DNA of 64,000 nucleotides from Bactericera cockerelli. Lineage: Eukaryota; Arthropoda; Insecta; Hemiptera; Triozidae. The notes beneath the pieces were generated by a model, which worked only from the letters and a program-made list of their open reading frames with translations, made no database searches and was not told the origin of the DNA. The position numbers were made by a program, and so were the translations under genes. Location: assembly GCA_024516035.1 (NCBI GenBank), contig CM044957.1, positions 49,968,085-50,032,084 on the forward strand, read 5' to 3'. Shown here piece after piece: positions 33,247-44,410 of this stretch (positions within the stretch are counted from its first letter, which is position 1; each line of letters opens with the position of its first letter).

Positions 33247-33525
33247 CATCATCATCCAATCCGGGCGACACAAAGATCACGTTTTAGAAGAAAGTTAGAG
33301 TTGGCTGGGAGGACCTACTTTATTAAGATATCATTGATTTCAAAAACGAATACATTATTTTTTATACAACTCATTTCAACATTGATATTGGAAAAGAATT
33401 GAAAGAGTGTGCAATATTCTCAACATTCAATAGTTTTATGGAATTTGCAGGATCATAATGATGTCTTCATGAATAATATAAATACCTTAAATATGTGATC
33501 ATCACCCATCAACCCAAATAATAAT

Positions 33526-33727
33526 AATAATAATATCGCCTTATTTATAGTGTTCGATTAGGACTATTAAGTTCCATTATTCCAGCAGTAAGCCCAAGAC
33601 GTATTATTATGTGGTAAAAATCCCAAATGGGAGTATATCTTGTCATGTCCCGGCTGGGTTTCGAACCCGCGACATCTCGAATCTCTGGGTTCATAGTGTG
33701 CCGCCTTTACCACTCAGCTACCGGGAC
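33526..33727 (-). repeat. SINE family D
   Basis: Antisense: TCGCCTTATTTATAGTG to CTACCGGGACAG. Confidence 0.8.
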
Positions 33728-33861
33728 AGTCTGTCCCAAAAAATAGAGTACATAGGGACAAGAAGTCCAAGGTGAGAAAGTCTTCCAGCAACTAATTGAA
33801 CGTTGTTTCGCTATCGTGGAGGATCTGCCCAAGTTGAGGTTGTAGCAATCTGAGATGTTCA

Positions 33862-33890
33862 TTGTGTGTGTGTGTGTGTGTGTGTGTGTT
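33862..33890 (+). repeat. (GT)n microsatellite
   Basis: About 14 uninterrupted GT units. Confidence 0.95.
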
Positions 33891-34129
33891 TTGGTTTTGC
33901 ACAATAAAGCGTGACAGACATTCGCTGAATCTGAAAGTTTCGGTTGCGTGAAACACACATGACACACAATAGATCCGCTGGCTCAGTTGGGTTTTGCTTT
34001 TGTTTTGAGTCTACTGAATTGAACTCTCAAAACATCTTGGGTTCTCATTCTCTCCTCATGTTTGCATTCAACACATGAGACATGAAAGAAAAAAATATTT
34101 ACAATGAACGTTTCGTGAATCTTTTGCTT

Positions 34130-35345
34130 ATGTAACAAAGTGTTCCAGAAGCACCCTAGCTGTTCTATGCAAGTATATTGTTACATCCCTTGTGTAACAA
34201 AAGTATTTGGTTTGAAACTTATACAAGAAAGTGTTTGATAGAAGCACCCTTTGCTGTTTTATCAGAGTTGTTTGAAACTTATGAAACAAAGGATTTCATA
34301 GAAGCACCCTTTGCTGTTTCATCAGGTTTGGTTTGAAACTCATGCAAGAAATTGTTTGACAGAAGCACCCTTTGCTGTTTCATCAGACTTGGTTTGAAAC
34401 TTCTGCAAGAAATTGTTTGATAGAAGCACCCTTTGCTGTTTCATCAGACTTCGTTTGAAACTTCTACAAGAAATTGTTTGACAGAAGCACCCTTTGCTGT
34501 TATCACTTGGTTTGAAAACTTCTGCAAGAAATTGTTTGACAGAAGCACCCTTTGCTGTTTTATCAGACTTGTTTTGAAACTTCTACAAAAAATTGTTTGA
34601 TAGAAGCACCCTTTGCTGTTTTGTCAGACTTGGTTTGAAACTTCTACAAGAAATTGTTTGATAGAAACACCCTTTGCTGTTTCATCAAACTTGGTTTGAA
34701 ACTTCAGCAAGAAATTGTTTGACAAAAGCACCCTTTGCTGTTTCATCAGAGTTGGTTTGCAACTTCTGCAAGAAATTGTTTGATAGAAGCACCCTTTGCT
34801 GTTTCATCAGAGTTGGTTTGCAACTTCTGCAAGAAATTGTTTGACAGAAGCACCCTTTGCTGTTTCATCAGACTTGATTTGAAACTTCTGCAAGAAGTTG
34901 TTTGACAGAAGCATCCTTTGCTGTTTTTATCGGACTTGGTTTGAAACTTCTACAAAAAATTGTTTGATAGAAGCACCCTTTGCTGTTTTGTCAGACTTGG
35001 TTTGAAACTTCTACAAGAAATTGTTTGATAGAAACACCCTTTGCTGTTTCATCAACTTGGTTTGAAACTTCTGCAAGAAATTGTTTGACAAAAGCACCCT
35101 TTGCTGTTTCATCAGAGTTGGTTTTGCAACTTCTGCAAGAAATTGTTTGATAGAAGCACCCTATGCTGTTTCATCAGAGTTGGTTTGCAACTTCTGCAAG
35201 AAATTGTTTGACAGAAGCACCCTTTGCTGTTTCATCAGACTTGATTTGAAACTTCTGCAAGAAATTGTTTGATAGAAGCACCCTTTGCTGTTTCACCAGA
35301 GTTGGTTTGAAACTTCTGCAACAAAAGGTTTGTAGTCTTTGCTGT
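34130..35345 (+). repeat. 61-bp minisatellite, ~20 units, six-unit higher-order repeat
   Basis: The unit contains GGTTTGAAACTTCTGCAAG, AAATTGTTTGACAGAAGC and ACCCTTTGCTGTTTCATCAG. A block of six variant units beginning near 34581 recurs 367 bases later at 34948 with the same order of variants (CTACAAAAAATTG, GATAGAAACACC, GACAAAAGC, two TTTGCAACTT units). Edge units (34130-34260 and 35300-35345) are more diverged. The period is not a multiple of three, so no repeat protein is implied. Confidence 0.95.
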
Positions 35346-35700
35346 TCTAACATACACTGAATGTTTCAGATTTGAAACCATTTGACACTGCAGACCCGTC
35401 ATGCGTTTCATAACAGGAAAAGTGAAACTGATGGCGTATCAATATTACGGTGCGAGAGTAGGTAGAGGTACTTTTCTAGAGTACCCCCGAGTCACGTCCA
35501 CTAGCCACCAAATTAATTTCTCCAATTGTGTTGACTAGAACGACAATGGGACTATTTAAATGAGAGTGATGTCATTTGACGACCACTAACAAAGCGAGCT
35601 GACAGGATGTTTATATGTATTTTTTTATCGGATAGGCAAATCAACATCAGTTCGAAATTTGAACCCAATGGTTCGTCAAGAAAGTTTTATCTTTAACAGA
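35346..35700. other. Unassigned stretch
   Basis: No gene or repeat recognised downstream of the minisatellite. Confidence 0.4.
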
Positions 35701-35814
35701 TATTGTTTGAAACTTATGTAATATACAGCCAGCCTCCATGGTGGTTTCCCGGTTGGGGAAGACATTCGGTAAAATCCCCTCCGAGACACAACAAGAGAAA
35801 TGTCTCAGGTATAA

Positions 35815-35980
35815 GTATAAGTAGTGCTTTATTTAGACTGTCAGCGTAAGACAGATAATCCCATTATGCCAACAGTTTCCAGGTAGTCAAACCAACCAAA
35901 ACTTTCTGAGTTTAGGACTCGAACATCTGTCCTTCAGGTTGCTATTTCTTCGTCTTATCAATTGAACTACTGAGGTCGGT
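35815..35980 (-). repeat. tRNA-like SINE (family E relative)
   Basis: Antisense text GGACTCGAACATCTGTCCTT, then CTTATCAATTGAACTACTGA GGTCGG gives a tRNA-like head. The segment AAGTAGTGCTTTATTTAGAC TGTCAG also occurs near 21218-21248. Confidence 0.6.
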
Positions 35981-35989
35981 CAAGCTTCT

Positions 35990-36920
35990 GTAACTGCTAG
36001 GCATGAAAATTGTGTACAATCAATCATGTTGTTGTCATTTATTTTACTTCTGAGTATATTTTGTGAAAGGTTCAACCGTTTTTGAGGAAATTTTGTAAGT
36101 GAATGCGTAATAGCGTTTGACATAGAATAAAAAAAAATGAATTGAGGTCTGACATTAAAGAAAATCTGAAAGTGACAGCAAAAATGCAAAAAATAAGAAG
36201 ATTTCTACGTGTCATTTTATATTTTTTGTTGTTGTTATAGACTTAAGAATGTAGAAAAAACGCTCTTCTACCATATACAACAAATTTGCAGAAATTAGTG
36301 ATTTTGTAAAAAATCTCCTTTATCGAAAATAGATGAATTTTTATTGCCAAAAAATGTGCATACGATATGAACGACAAGTATTTCTACGAGGAATTGATGT
36401 GGCCATATTTTTCTCCATTAGCATCAATTTGTCTTATTCGACCGAGCTGTTTCCTAACATTGACATGTGATGAAACTCTAGCCGGTATGGGCGATGCTAA
36501 TGTTACAGCTACTAGCAGCGGAGTTTCCTGTGTTTTGGGTCACAGAATACGGTTCAACGCCCAAAATGTTAATGTTAACACAGCGCTATGTTGACTGGAT
36601 AGTGCGATTGGTACCACACATGCGCTCAACAGTTGTTTAGATATTATCATCTAGCAGGGGATAGTGGTCTCTTGGTCCGAACTTCCTCTTACACGTTGCG
36701 ATGGTTCTGGTGTGATCTACTGTTTCTGCTGACCTAATCTGACCTTGTTAGCGTTGTTTTATTTTAACTTGGTTGTCACTGCGAACAATACATTGATCTA
36801 CTGTACAACAGTCATCTAGATCTTTATATCTCAGTGAAGGATGGGAGCAGATAATTGTTAATATTGTTTAGATTAGTCTAAATATTCAAACTCCCGTTTT
36901 TTCTTAATTGTTTATTAATT
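35990..36920. other. Unassigned stretch with a 75-codon ORF
   Basis: The ORF 36367-36594 (+) reads through CLIRPSCFLTLTCDETLAG and shows no recognisable domain. No repeats seen. Confidence 0.35.
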
Positions 36921-36924
36921 ACTT

Positions 36925-37145
36925 CTGATAATTTCTAATATTAGAAATCGGAAGTATTGTGTTCGTTTTTGTAATAATGGAGAAAAAAAATGTCCAATTT
37001 CATTTTTTTTCCATTTTTCTGTTCGCTTCATAAACTGCTGATCAATTTTGGTTTCCTTGTAATGCGCGAATCTCAGAAACAACAGAACGGATTTCAACGA
37101 AATTTTGTACACATATAGGAGACGTATTGTAGATGGTCCCATTTA
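36925..37145 (-). repeat. Repeat family H, partial
   Basis: Starts TTTCTAATATTAGAAATCGG and reads antisense through TTTTGGTTTCCTTGTAATGC to AGATGGTCCCATTTA. Confidence 0.75.
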
Positions 37146-37219
37146 TTGGTTGAAAAGTGTCAACATCATAATTCCAACACTCTCAGCCGGAACTACTTAC
37201 CACTAGCATGCTGGGACTC

Positions 37220-37394
37220 CACTTCTTCGCTAAGTACTTACCTTACAAGTACTTACCACTTCTTCTCTAAGTACTTACCACTTCTTCTCTAAGTACTTAC
37301 CACTTCTTCTCTAAATACTTACCACTTCTTCTCTAAATACTTACCACTTCTTCTCTAAGTAAACTTACCACTTCTTCACTAAGTACTTACCACT
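37220..37394 (+). repeat. 22-bp minisatellite
   Basis: About eight units of AAGTACTTACCACTTCTTCTCT, some with AAATACTT. Confidence 0.93.
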
Positions 37395-37581
37395 ACAACG
37401 TGTTGCCTATTGTTTGTTGTTCGGATTTTCTTCTTCTTCCAGAGAGAAGATCTTGGAATAATCCTTGGACGCAACCATTCACACACAGACCTTGCTACGT
37501 GATATGGTTTCTCGTTACTCACCAGCGAGATAGCTGCGATTGTTGTTATCATACTTGGCAACAACGTACTTTTTACTTCCG

Positions 37582-37614
37582 AGCTGTTTTGTCATTAAAA
37601 GTGACAAAACAGCT
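37582..37614. repeat. Perfect 13-bp hairpin
   Basis: AGCTGTTTTGTCA and TGACAAAACAGCT flank a 7-nt loop. Confidence 0.9.
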
Positions 37615-37654
37615 TTTTTGCCAAATTCTCAGTAGTTTCGGCTGCGAGTGTTGG

Positions 37655-37693
37655 AACTATGTGTTGACTCTTTTCAAGAGTCAACACATAGTT
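37655..37693. repeat. Perfect 18-bp hairpin with 3-nt loop
   Basis: AACTATGTGTTGACTCTT pairs with AAGAGTCAACACATAGTT across loop TTC. Confidence 0.95.
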
Positions 37694-37699
37694 GTGCAT

Positions 37700-38340
37700 G
37701 AAATAAAATTTCTTGCGAAATTTGAAAGAATTGTTTCAGTCGCTGTTCGTAAAGTTTAGGAGCAATCGCTTTTCCTTGAAACAAAAGGTTTTCCTTCTTT
37801 GGAAATAAGTGGTTCATGGATATTCATAAAGCTGACCTTTCCTTTTACTAATAGCTTCTCTAACTTAAACATTGAGCAATTGCTTATGAGCAAAAGCAAA
37901 TGCTTGCAAGCAGAAGGAAATGGTTATGAATACTCAGTGCAAGGATTTTTCCTCAATAATTTGATTTTGTGACCACATAGTAAAAACCTTTACGAGGAAG
38001 TGCTGTGTCCATCGTTGGCGGTGTATTCTCATTCTCTACATTAAACCATCGGATGCTGCTTTATTATCAAGATAATGATCACTGAAACATATTTATGATG
38101 TTGAATTGAATCGCGTCACTTGAGAGAAGAGGCACTCAGAGATCAACACGAGTGCCGAAAAGGATTACCTGAGATCCAACCGCAGATGGTCATTTTACAA
38201 AATGACGATTATTTTTACGTCACAATTATTTAAAGTTCAGAACATAGAAAAAAAAATAGAAATAAGAGGTCTACAGGTTCCTAAAAAGTAAAACCTTGTA
38301 CTTATAGAGGAACACGAGAGACCTATGATATTATTTCATG
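37700..38340. other. Mostly unassigned
   Basis: A SINE-A-like scrap (AGGATTTTTCCTCAATAATT TGATTTTGTGACCACATAGTA) lies at 37942-37983; nothing else recognised. Confidence 0.4.
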
Positions 38341-38346
38341 CACAAC

Positions 38347-38537
38347 ATAGTCTGGCTGGGGGACTATAAACAGGGTGGACCAGCAGTCTGGCTGGGGGAC
38401 TATAAACAGGGAGTAGAACAGCATTGGCTTGGTTCTGGGGGCCCTTGTGAATTATTAGCCTCCTTGTAAAGACAGTGGTAGAAGTGCTGAGTCATTCCTC
38501 CACTGTCCGGATAACCATCGTTCACGATGACGCCACC
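38347..38537 (-). repeat. Dispersed element with 38-bp minisatellite, third copy
   Basis: AGTCTGGCTGGGGGACTATA units followed by the antisense body ending TCGTTCACGATGACGCCACC. Confidence 0.85.
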
Positions 38538-38571
38538 CCATGATGATGAAAACATTTTTATTATTATTATT

Positions 38572-38657
38572 AAGCTGAACTTGGGACTCGAACCATCGAC
38601 CTACACCTTACGAGACCGCCGCCTTATCGATCGAGCCACTGAGGTCGGTACTGAATC
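38572..38657 (-). repeat. SINE family E head
   Basis: GAACTTGGGACTCGAACCAT, CTTATCGATCGAGCCACTGA GGTCGG. Confidence 0.75.
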
Positions 38658-38814
38658 TCAAGAGTGACTCAATGACACAGTTCATTTCCTGTCTTCAATG
38701 ATATGTATCTTATCAGGTTTATCACATTAATGAGCTTGACGACAGACACGACCTGGATCAGACACAAGAGTTGAAAGTTGAGGGCATTCTCTGATATCTC
38801 GTAGCTCAGTCTGT

Positions 38815-39000
38815 ACCGATCTCCGTGGCTCAGTGGTTAAGAGCATTGGTTGCTGACCCGGAGGTTGTGGGTTCGAATCCCGGCCGGAGCGGAAAATTCT
38901 GACGAGTTTTTCCGCTTCCGAAATGGCATGGATGTAAAGGTAAAGTGCCCTGAAGTAATGCGAAAACGGTTCCAGGGCACAACTACCTAAACTACCTAAA
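38815..39000 (+). repeat. SINE family C
   Basis: TCTCCGTGGCTCAGTGGTTA, GGTTCGAATCCC, GGCATGGATGTAAAGGTAAA. Confidence 0.85.
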
Positions 39001-39016
39001 AAAAAAAAGAAGCTCA

Positions 39017-39236
39017 GTCTGTCCCGGTAGCTCAGTGGTAAAGGCGGCACTCTGTGAATTCAGGGGTTCCAGAGGTCGCGGGTTCGAAACCCAGCCGGAA
39101 CATGACAAGTTATCCTCCCATTTGGGATTTTTACCACACCATAATAATACAACTTGGGCTTACTGTTGGAATAATGGGAATTAATAGTCCTAATCGGGCA
39201 GAATAATTAAGGCTATACTATGTATTATAATAATAA
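39017..39236 (+). repeat. SINE family D
   Basis: GTCCCGGTAGCTCAGTGGTA, GGGTTCGAAACCC; tail of AAT units. It directly follows the SINE C at 38815. Confidence 0.85.
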
Positions 39237-39349
39237 TAATTCCGTGTCCGTGAGATAGTAATGTTATTGATACCTAAATCACGGTGGTGAGAGGATCATA
39301 TGGACGCCCAGATCCAATGTCTAGGCTCCTTTCATGTCCATTGATTCTA

Positions 39350-39500
39350 TTTGGTTTTAACGTCCTGACTTTAGGTAAACAGGACGGGGGTTTTACCCTC
39401 CATTCGCTGGGAATCGTACCAGCTACCCACATTAACCTCACCCAGCCTGGGTAGGGCCGGAATCGCCAGCCTCACAGGTTCGGAGGGAACAGAATTCTGG
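39350..39500 (-). repeat. SINE family F
   Basis: Antisense 3' part: TGGTTTTAACGTCCTGACTT, CCATTCGCTGGGAATCGTAC, AACCTCACCCAGCCTGGGTA. Confidence 0.75.
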
Positions 39501-40210
39501 CGGGGAGCTGATTTATAAATTTCCAGAGAAAGGAGGGTGAAACCTTACCACTGAATAGACCCTGACTATTCCCAGCGAAAGGAGGGTAAAACCCCCGTCT
39601 CCAATGACCTAGATGTTGAAAACATTCAGCAAAAAAAAAAGTCCATAAGGTGTGTTAGATTCCAGACCATAAGAGCACGTTACAGTAACGGTAGCTTTGA
39701 ACACATAGACAAGTCACAAGCAGCATCTTGACATCCATTCAGTTCCAACTGCAGTGCCTATGGTCATGAATATTGGATGCAGTACGGAGCTTACCATCTC
39801 ACAGGTTCTGCCCCAGGCAAATCCATCAGACAATTCTACTAACATACTTTTTTCTACAATGAACTTGTAATATGATTTTCTACTTGTGTGCACTTTGTTC
39901 TCGTTATAAATCTACGGAACGTCTCCGCTTCTTTCTTCATTCCAAGATGCAAAAAGCAACAAACTGGCGTGAAGTTATCATGATTATTATTTTTTTTTTT
40001 TTGATATCGCTAACAGTTTAGTCAGAATCTGTCACACACGCCCTTGTGATTTACACAAACATAAGTTTAATGGTGTGACTGCATAGTCAGACTAACACTC
40101 TGATTAAGCAGGGCCATTAGCCATTTCATTGTTTATAAAGTTGATTGATTTAATCGGTTCATTAGCCACTATGCACTCGGTCCTAAAACCAATAAAAGAT
40201 AAGATGTAAT
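39500..40210. other. Mostly unassigned
   Basis: 39540-39600 repeats a SINE-F-like GCGAAAGGAGGGTAAAACCC. The remainder is not recognised; T-run at 39989-40001. Confidence 0.4.
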
Positions 40211-40217
40211 ATAAAAC

Positions 40218-40480
40218 ACAGGCTCCGTGGTGTAACGGTTGTGACTTCTGCCCGTGGTCTAGAGATCCTGAGTTCGATTCCGGGTTGAGCAGAATTTTCC
40301 AACAAAACTTTTAATCCCTTCGAATACGTGAGGCTAACATTTCCACCCCAAAACAGGCTGGGTGGGGTGAATGTAGGATGCTGCAAAACGATTCTCAACG
40401 AACGGAGGGTAAAACCACCGTCCTTATTGTTAACTCAAATCAGGACGTTAAAACCAAAAGGAATCAACTGGTCACAATAG
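40218..40480 (+). repeat. SINE family F
   Basis: CTCCGTGGTGTAACGGTTGT, GAGTTCGATTCC, CAACGAACGGAGGGTAAAAC, ending CTGGTCACAATAGATCT. Confidence 0.8.
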
Positions 40481-40522
40481 ATCTAATTAGGTCGCAGTGT
40501 TTATTGTACGAATTGAATACTG

Positions 40523-40597
40523 TTTCCACTGAAACCTTACAACCAGGTTCCACTGAAACCTTACAACCAGGTTCCACTGAAACTTTACAACCAGGTC
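40523..40597 (+). repeat. 24-bp tandem repeat, three units
   Basis: TTCCACTGAAACCTTACAAC CAGG repeated three times; a single unit occurs at 30095-30118 followed by the same GTCAGATA. Confidence 0.9.
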
Positions 40598-40736
40598 AGA
40601 TATAAAAAATAAAACAAGTCTTGGTATCAGGAAAGTCATGAATGGACAGACAAAAGGTCATTCGAAACTTGCAAACCAGCGACGTACTTTAACCTCAACC
40701 AGCCTGGACGAAGCTGGAAAAAAAAGTTGTTGAAAA

Positions 40737-40852
40737 AGTTATCATATTTGTGTTAATCACTTTCGTGATGTCATAACTACTCAAACTCGATTTACTAAAT
40801 GTGCGCTGAAACCAAGACTTGAACCACCGACCTCCAGGTTACAAGTCCTGTT
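40737..40852 (-). repeat. SINE family E
   Basis: AATCACTTTCGTGATGTCAT, CTTGAACCACCGACCTCCAG. Confidence 0.75.
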
Positions 40853-40904
40853 TGTTCCAGGGAGCCTCCCTGATTCTACGTGATTCTTTGTCAACTATCA
40901 TCAA

Positions 40905-41200
40905 TTCATTATTATTATTATTGAATTATTTATTAATATGTACAAACAAGTAATTATACAAAAAAATTGCGAACAATATAAACAAGAAAGTAAAAAAGAT
41001 AATAACGCCGCCCTTTAGTTGGGACATTTGTGAGTAATTATCTATTCTTTTCCTTTTCATTGTTCATACATATTGGTTCCATTTTTTTTTTTTTTTTTTT
41101 TTTTTTTTCCAATTTTTGTAAAAATATTTTGTACTGTACATAAATATCTTTTTATGTCTAATAGACTTTAGGAATAAAAATAAAACGTATGTCCTAACTA
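40905..41200 (-). repeat. Repeat family G, rearranged, with T-run
   Basis: Carries a TTATTATTATTGAATTATTT start, GCCGCCCTTTAGTTGGGACA, and a 26-base T-run at about 41083-41108. Confidence 0.55.
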
Positions 41201-41880
41201 AATTTTATATATTTCGTTGATTGTTATGTTTTGTAAATAAAAAAAAGTAATTAATCGAAGAAAAAAAATAATAATACGCCGAGAATGCCCACTTGAAAAT
41301 ATTAAATTTCTAGATCAATCGTTCAGCCTGTTGGGAAAGATCAATTAATTCTCTCTGGATTAATGAAGACCAGAAGTCCGAGTAACCCACTAACGGTTCT
41401 GGTTTTACCTGTCTGCCCAGACCGTATGATTTTCGCCATCAATCGGAGAAGAATGAGAGTGTAAAGTTTCAAACGGTTTTTTTATTAAATTGAATTGAAA
41501 ATGTGGCAAATTTATTTACATCAAGAGACTATAATACGCTGAGTGACAAATTTAGCATAGGAACGCATAGGTTTTTAAAGATTGGAAGTTGTTTTAAATC
41601 AAATCTTATCCACAGTTGTCGTCTTATCTTATCTTATCTGTAATCTGTGTTCGCTGATCTAGCCCCTGATCTGATCTAGCTGATCTGTAATCTAGTCTGA
41701 ATCATAATGCCCCTGAGGGTTTGGGATAAAGTTTTTTTGGCATTGGTAGGCCATTGACCATTCCATTCCATACAGCCATAGGATAAGTTAGGCACTAAGT
41801 TCTATGCCTTCTGAAATGTAGCCTAAAGGAGGCAGAAAAATTGAATCGCTTCACTCATGAAGAGAGTGGTATTAGATATC
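41200..41880. other. Unassigned stretch
   Basis: No recognised feature; short (CTTAT)n and CTGATCTAG repeats near 41625-41690. Confidence 0.4.
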
Positions 41881-41889
41881 CCAGGACAC

Positions 41890-42026
<137 letters not shown>

Positions 42027-42035
42027 CCTCACGCA

Positions 42036-42360
42036 GCAATACTTAGCCGAACCATTTTCGCGTTGCGACTTAGCCGAACTTAAGAAAAGTTAGTCCGATT
42101 TGAATAAGGTTTATATCAATTGCTAGCAATTTCAATTTAAGAGATACACACTTCTCGGTTTTTTTTACAATTCTCAACCATTTCGAAAATAATTGAAAAA
42201 TTCTAACGTTCTGCTAATTCCCGAGCGCGAAGCGACCAGTGCCGGTCTCTAAAATTTCCTCATTCAGCAATACTTAGCCGAACCATTTTCGCGTTTGATA
42301 CTTAGCAGAACACGCAAAATGAAAAAATAGTACTTAACCGAACATTAACGATTTTTGAGC
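42036..42360 (+). repeat. Repeat with clustered CTTAGCCGAAC motifs
   Basis: ATACTTAGCCGAACCATTTT appears at 42040 and again near 42270, with further variants at 42068, 42300 and 42330. A counterpart in the opposite orientation lies at 51255-51352. Confidence 0.75.
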
Positions 42361-42825
42361 CAGCGTTGAAGGCACCGGTTCTTGTAGGATCACCGAAGTT
42401 GAGCAACGTACATCTTCGTGATGCTGGTATTCTGGCCCAACAAAGGCTGGGTGAGGTTTATGTGGATAGCCGGTTTTTTTAGTTTCCTGTGAAAAGAGGG
42501 TAACACCCCCGTCGTCATATGACCATGCAGTTAAAAGTGGGGTTTAACGTCGCTTTTAAAAAAATAAATAATTGAAAAGTATATTATTGTCTTAACATAG
42601 CTTTTCTCGGGCAGGAAAATGAAATGATTAAATCAAGGCATTATCTACTTAATGGAACGAAACTTTACATGTGATAAGTTTGGTCAGATGAGTCAGGTCC
42701 TACTATTACTTCCTAAATTTTCTAATATAATTATAATAGGAATGAAACATATAAGTTCTCAGGAAATTATTATACACAACTCTTGGTAAAACAAAATAAT
42801 AATCATCGAAATAATTTGAAGATAA

Positions 42826-43090
42826 AAAACACTGCCAATTATGGACACAATACTTCCTCGTGATTATTTCACATTATATACACGTAGGAAATTTTAATCA
42901 AAATCCATTGAGTAGTTTCCGAGATTTGCGCGTTACAAGGAATATTTTTAATAGACCGACAGACGGACACAAAACCAAAATTGCTCAGAGCAAAAAAATG
43001 TTTTTTTTTTTTTTACAGAAACGAACACAATACTAATATTTCTAATATTAGAAATATTAGTTTCTAATATTAGAAATTTCTCGGAAGTAA
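42826..43090 (+). repeat. Repeat family H, internally deleted
   Basis: Start ACACTGCCAATTATGGACAC and end TAGAAATTTCTCGGAAGTAA kept, middle mostly missing. The ATTAGAAATATTAGTTTCTAAT end is duplicated. Confidence 0.75.
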
Positions 43091-43109
43091 TACACTGTCA
43101 ATAAATTAT

Positions 43110-43170
43110 TAACACAATACTTCCTCGTGATTGGTTTACATTGTATACACGTGGCAATTTTGAGATTTTA
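43110..43170 (+). repeat. Repeat family H, 5' fragment
   Basis: ACACAATACTTCCTCGTGAT to GAGATTTTATACTTAA, cut where SINE B at 43176 begins. Family H resumes at about 43975, so the SINE cluster between may be insertions. Confidence 0.7.
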
Positions 43171-43175
43171 TACTT

Positions 43176-43463
43176 AAGCTCAGTGGTTAAGCACTCGCTT
43201 CCTATGCGGAAGGTCCCGGGTCCGAACCCCCGCGCCGACAAAAATTTGTATTCAAAATTTGGTTACAGTTGTTTGTAGGGAATACCTTTCGGTGCGCTCG
43301 TGTTGACTCAGCACCTAAACGGTAAGTATTGTGTCACTTCTCGCCCATCAGAGTGGAGGCATACTACGGGATGGGCAGGCTACAACACAGACCACAAGCT
43401 TCTACAGTAGCCCCTGTTTATAGCTACGAAATAAAAAAGGCTGTTAAACACTCATCTTTAAAA
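43176..43463 (+). repeat. SINE family B, full-length
   Basis: GCTCAGTGGTTAAGCACTCG to AAACACTCATCTTTAAAA. Confidence 0.85.
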
Positions 43464-43496
43464 AATAAAATAAAACTCCATTGTATCTCTTGTACA

Positions 43497-43684
43497 GTGC
43501 ACTGGTAGTCAAGTGGTTAAAGCGCTAGTCTGGTGATCTAGGTAGTGTAGGGATCCGTTGGTTCGAATCCGACCCAGTGCATGAATTTTTCCTCATTTAT
43601 TTGAGTTTGTAACCACAAAATAATAAGACTCTGAGGGTTAAGGTGGTAGAAAATGCTTTGAGTATTAACCTCGCCTGGTGGTTA
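43497..43684 (+). repeat. SINE family A, full-length
   Basis: GTGCACTGGTAGTCAAGTGG to CTCGCCTGGTGGTTA. Confidence 0.85.
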
Positions 43685-43694
43685 TTATATCTAT

Positions 43695-43965
43695 TACTAG
43701 CGGGCTGTCGCCCGCTTTGCGGGCCGAAGCGTGGCCCGCTAGAAGCAAAAAATCCTTTTTCGCCAATGGCAGGTGTTGTAGTGGGAATTTCGAAAAATTC
43801 CGTCTTATTGCACATCTAGGCTAAAGCTACCTACCAAAGACAAAGCTACCCACCAAATTTCAGCTTCCTAGGACTTACCAGTTCGGAGAAACAGTGATGA
43901 ATCAGTGAGTGAGTGAGTCAGTCAGTGAGTGAAACTCTCTTATATAAGTATAGATATCTTACCTT
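43695..43965 (+). repeat. Dispersed repeat with GCGGGCTGTCGCCCGC motif
   Basis: ACTAGCGGGCTGTCGCCCGC followed by a GAGTGAGTGAGTCAGTCAGT run and CTTATATAAGTATAGAT. This layout is common in insect repeat ends; I cannot assign a class. Confidence 0.5.
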
Positions 43966-43974
43966 CCAATATAG

Positions 43975-44410
43975 AGTGTTATTATATCTAAAACCGCTTA
44001 ACCGATTTTCTTCAAATTTTATATGTTATATATTAAATATTATGGTAGAATACCGTTTTTCCTACAAACCCAACTCTACAAAAAATTGTGTATCGGCAAG
44101 TCATAGACGTTATTTTTGGACTTTTTTGTAAAAAAAATTGGATTTCCTAAATATCAAAGCTTATGATTTAGCTATAAATGCACAATGAGAACGCTAACTC
44201 CCAGCATATACAATATAGGTACATACATAATTTCGTGACAATTGGGTGTATTGTTCAAGAGATATAAGCGTTTAAGTAAAAATATAGTGGTCAGACACAT
44301 GGTCTGTATCACCAACAAGTGATAGTGCGAAGTTAATGAATTTAAAATGGACCACCTACAATACGTCTCCTATACCTATATGTGTAAAAAATTTCGTCAA
44401 AATCTCGAAA
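43975..44410 (+). repeat. Repeat family H
   Basis: ACCGATTTTCTTCAAATTTT through TCAAGAGATATAAGCGTTTA to CAAAATCTCG. Confidence 0.75.

Larger units (their letters stand above)
37150..37677. mobile_element. 528-bp MITE-like element with internal 22-bp minisatellite
   Basis: TTGAAAAGTGTCAACATCAT A followed by TTCCAACACTCTCAGCCG at the left is mirrored at the right (37631-37677). Inside, 37220-37394 is the tandem repeat and 37582-37614 is a perfect hairpin. Its right end overlaps an 18-bp perfect hairpin. No target duplication was identified. Confidence 0.7.

Noticed and set aside
34130..35345. CRISPR-like array
   Set aside because: Units are contiguous variants of one sequence with no unique spacers, in eukaryotic DNA; it is a minisatellite. 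The same applies to 49727-50094 and 52308-52762.
37400..37759. 119-codon ORF
   Set aside because: It runs through the hairpins and inverted end of a MITE-like element; no protein similarity recognised.
38821..38895. Second tRNA gene candidate (also 4223-4295, 39017-39090, 26215-26290)
   Set aside because: Heads have A and B boxes but incomplete stems and are followed by recurring SINE bodies, unlike 16372-16451.
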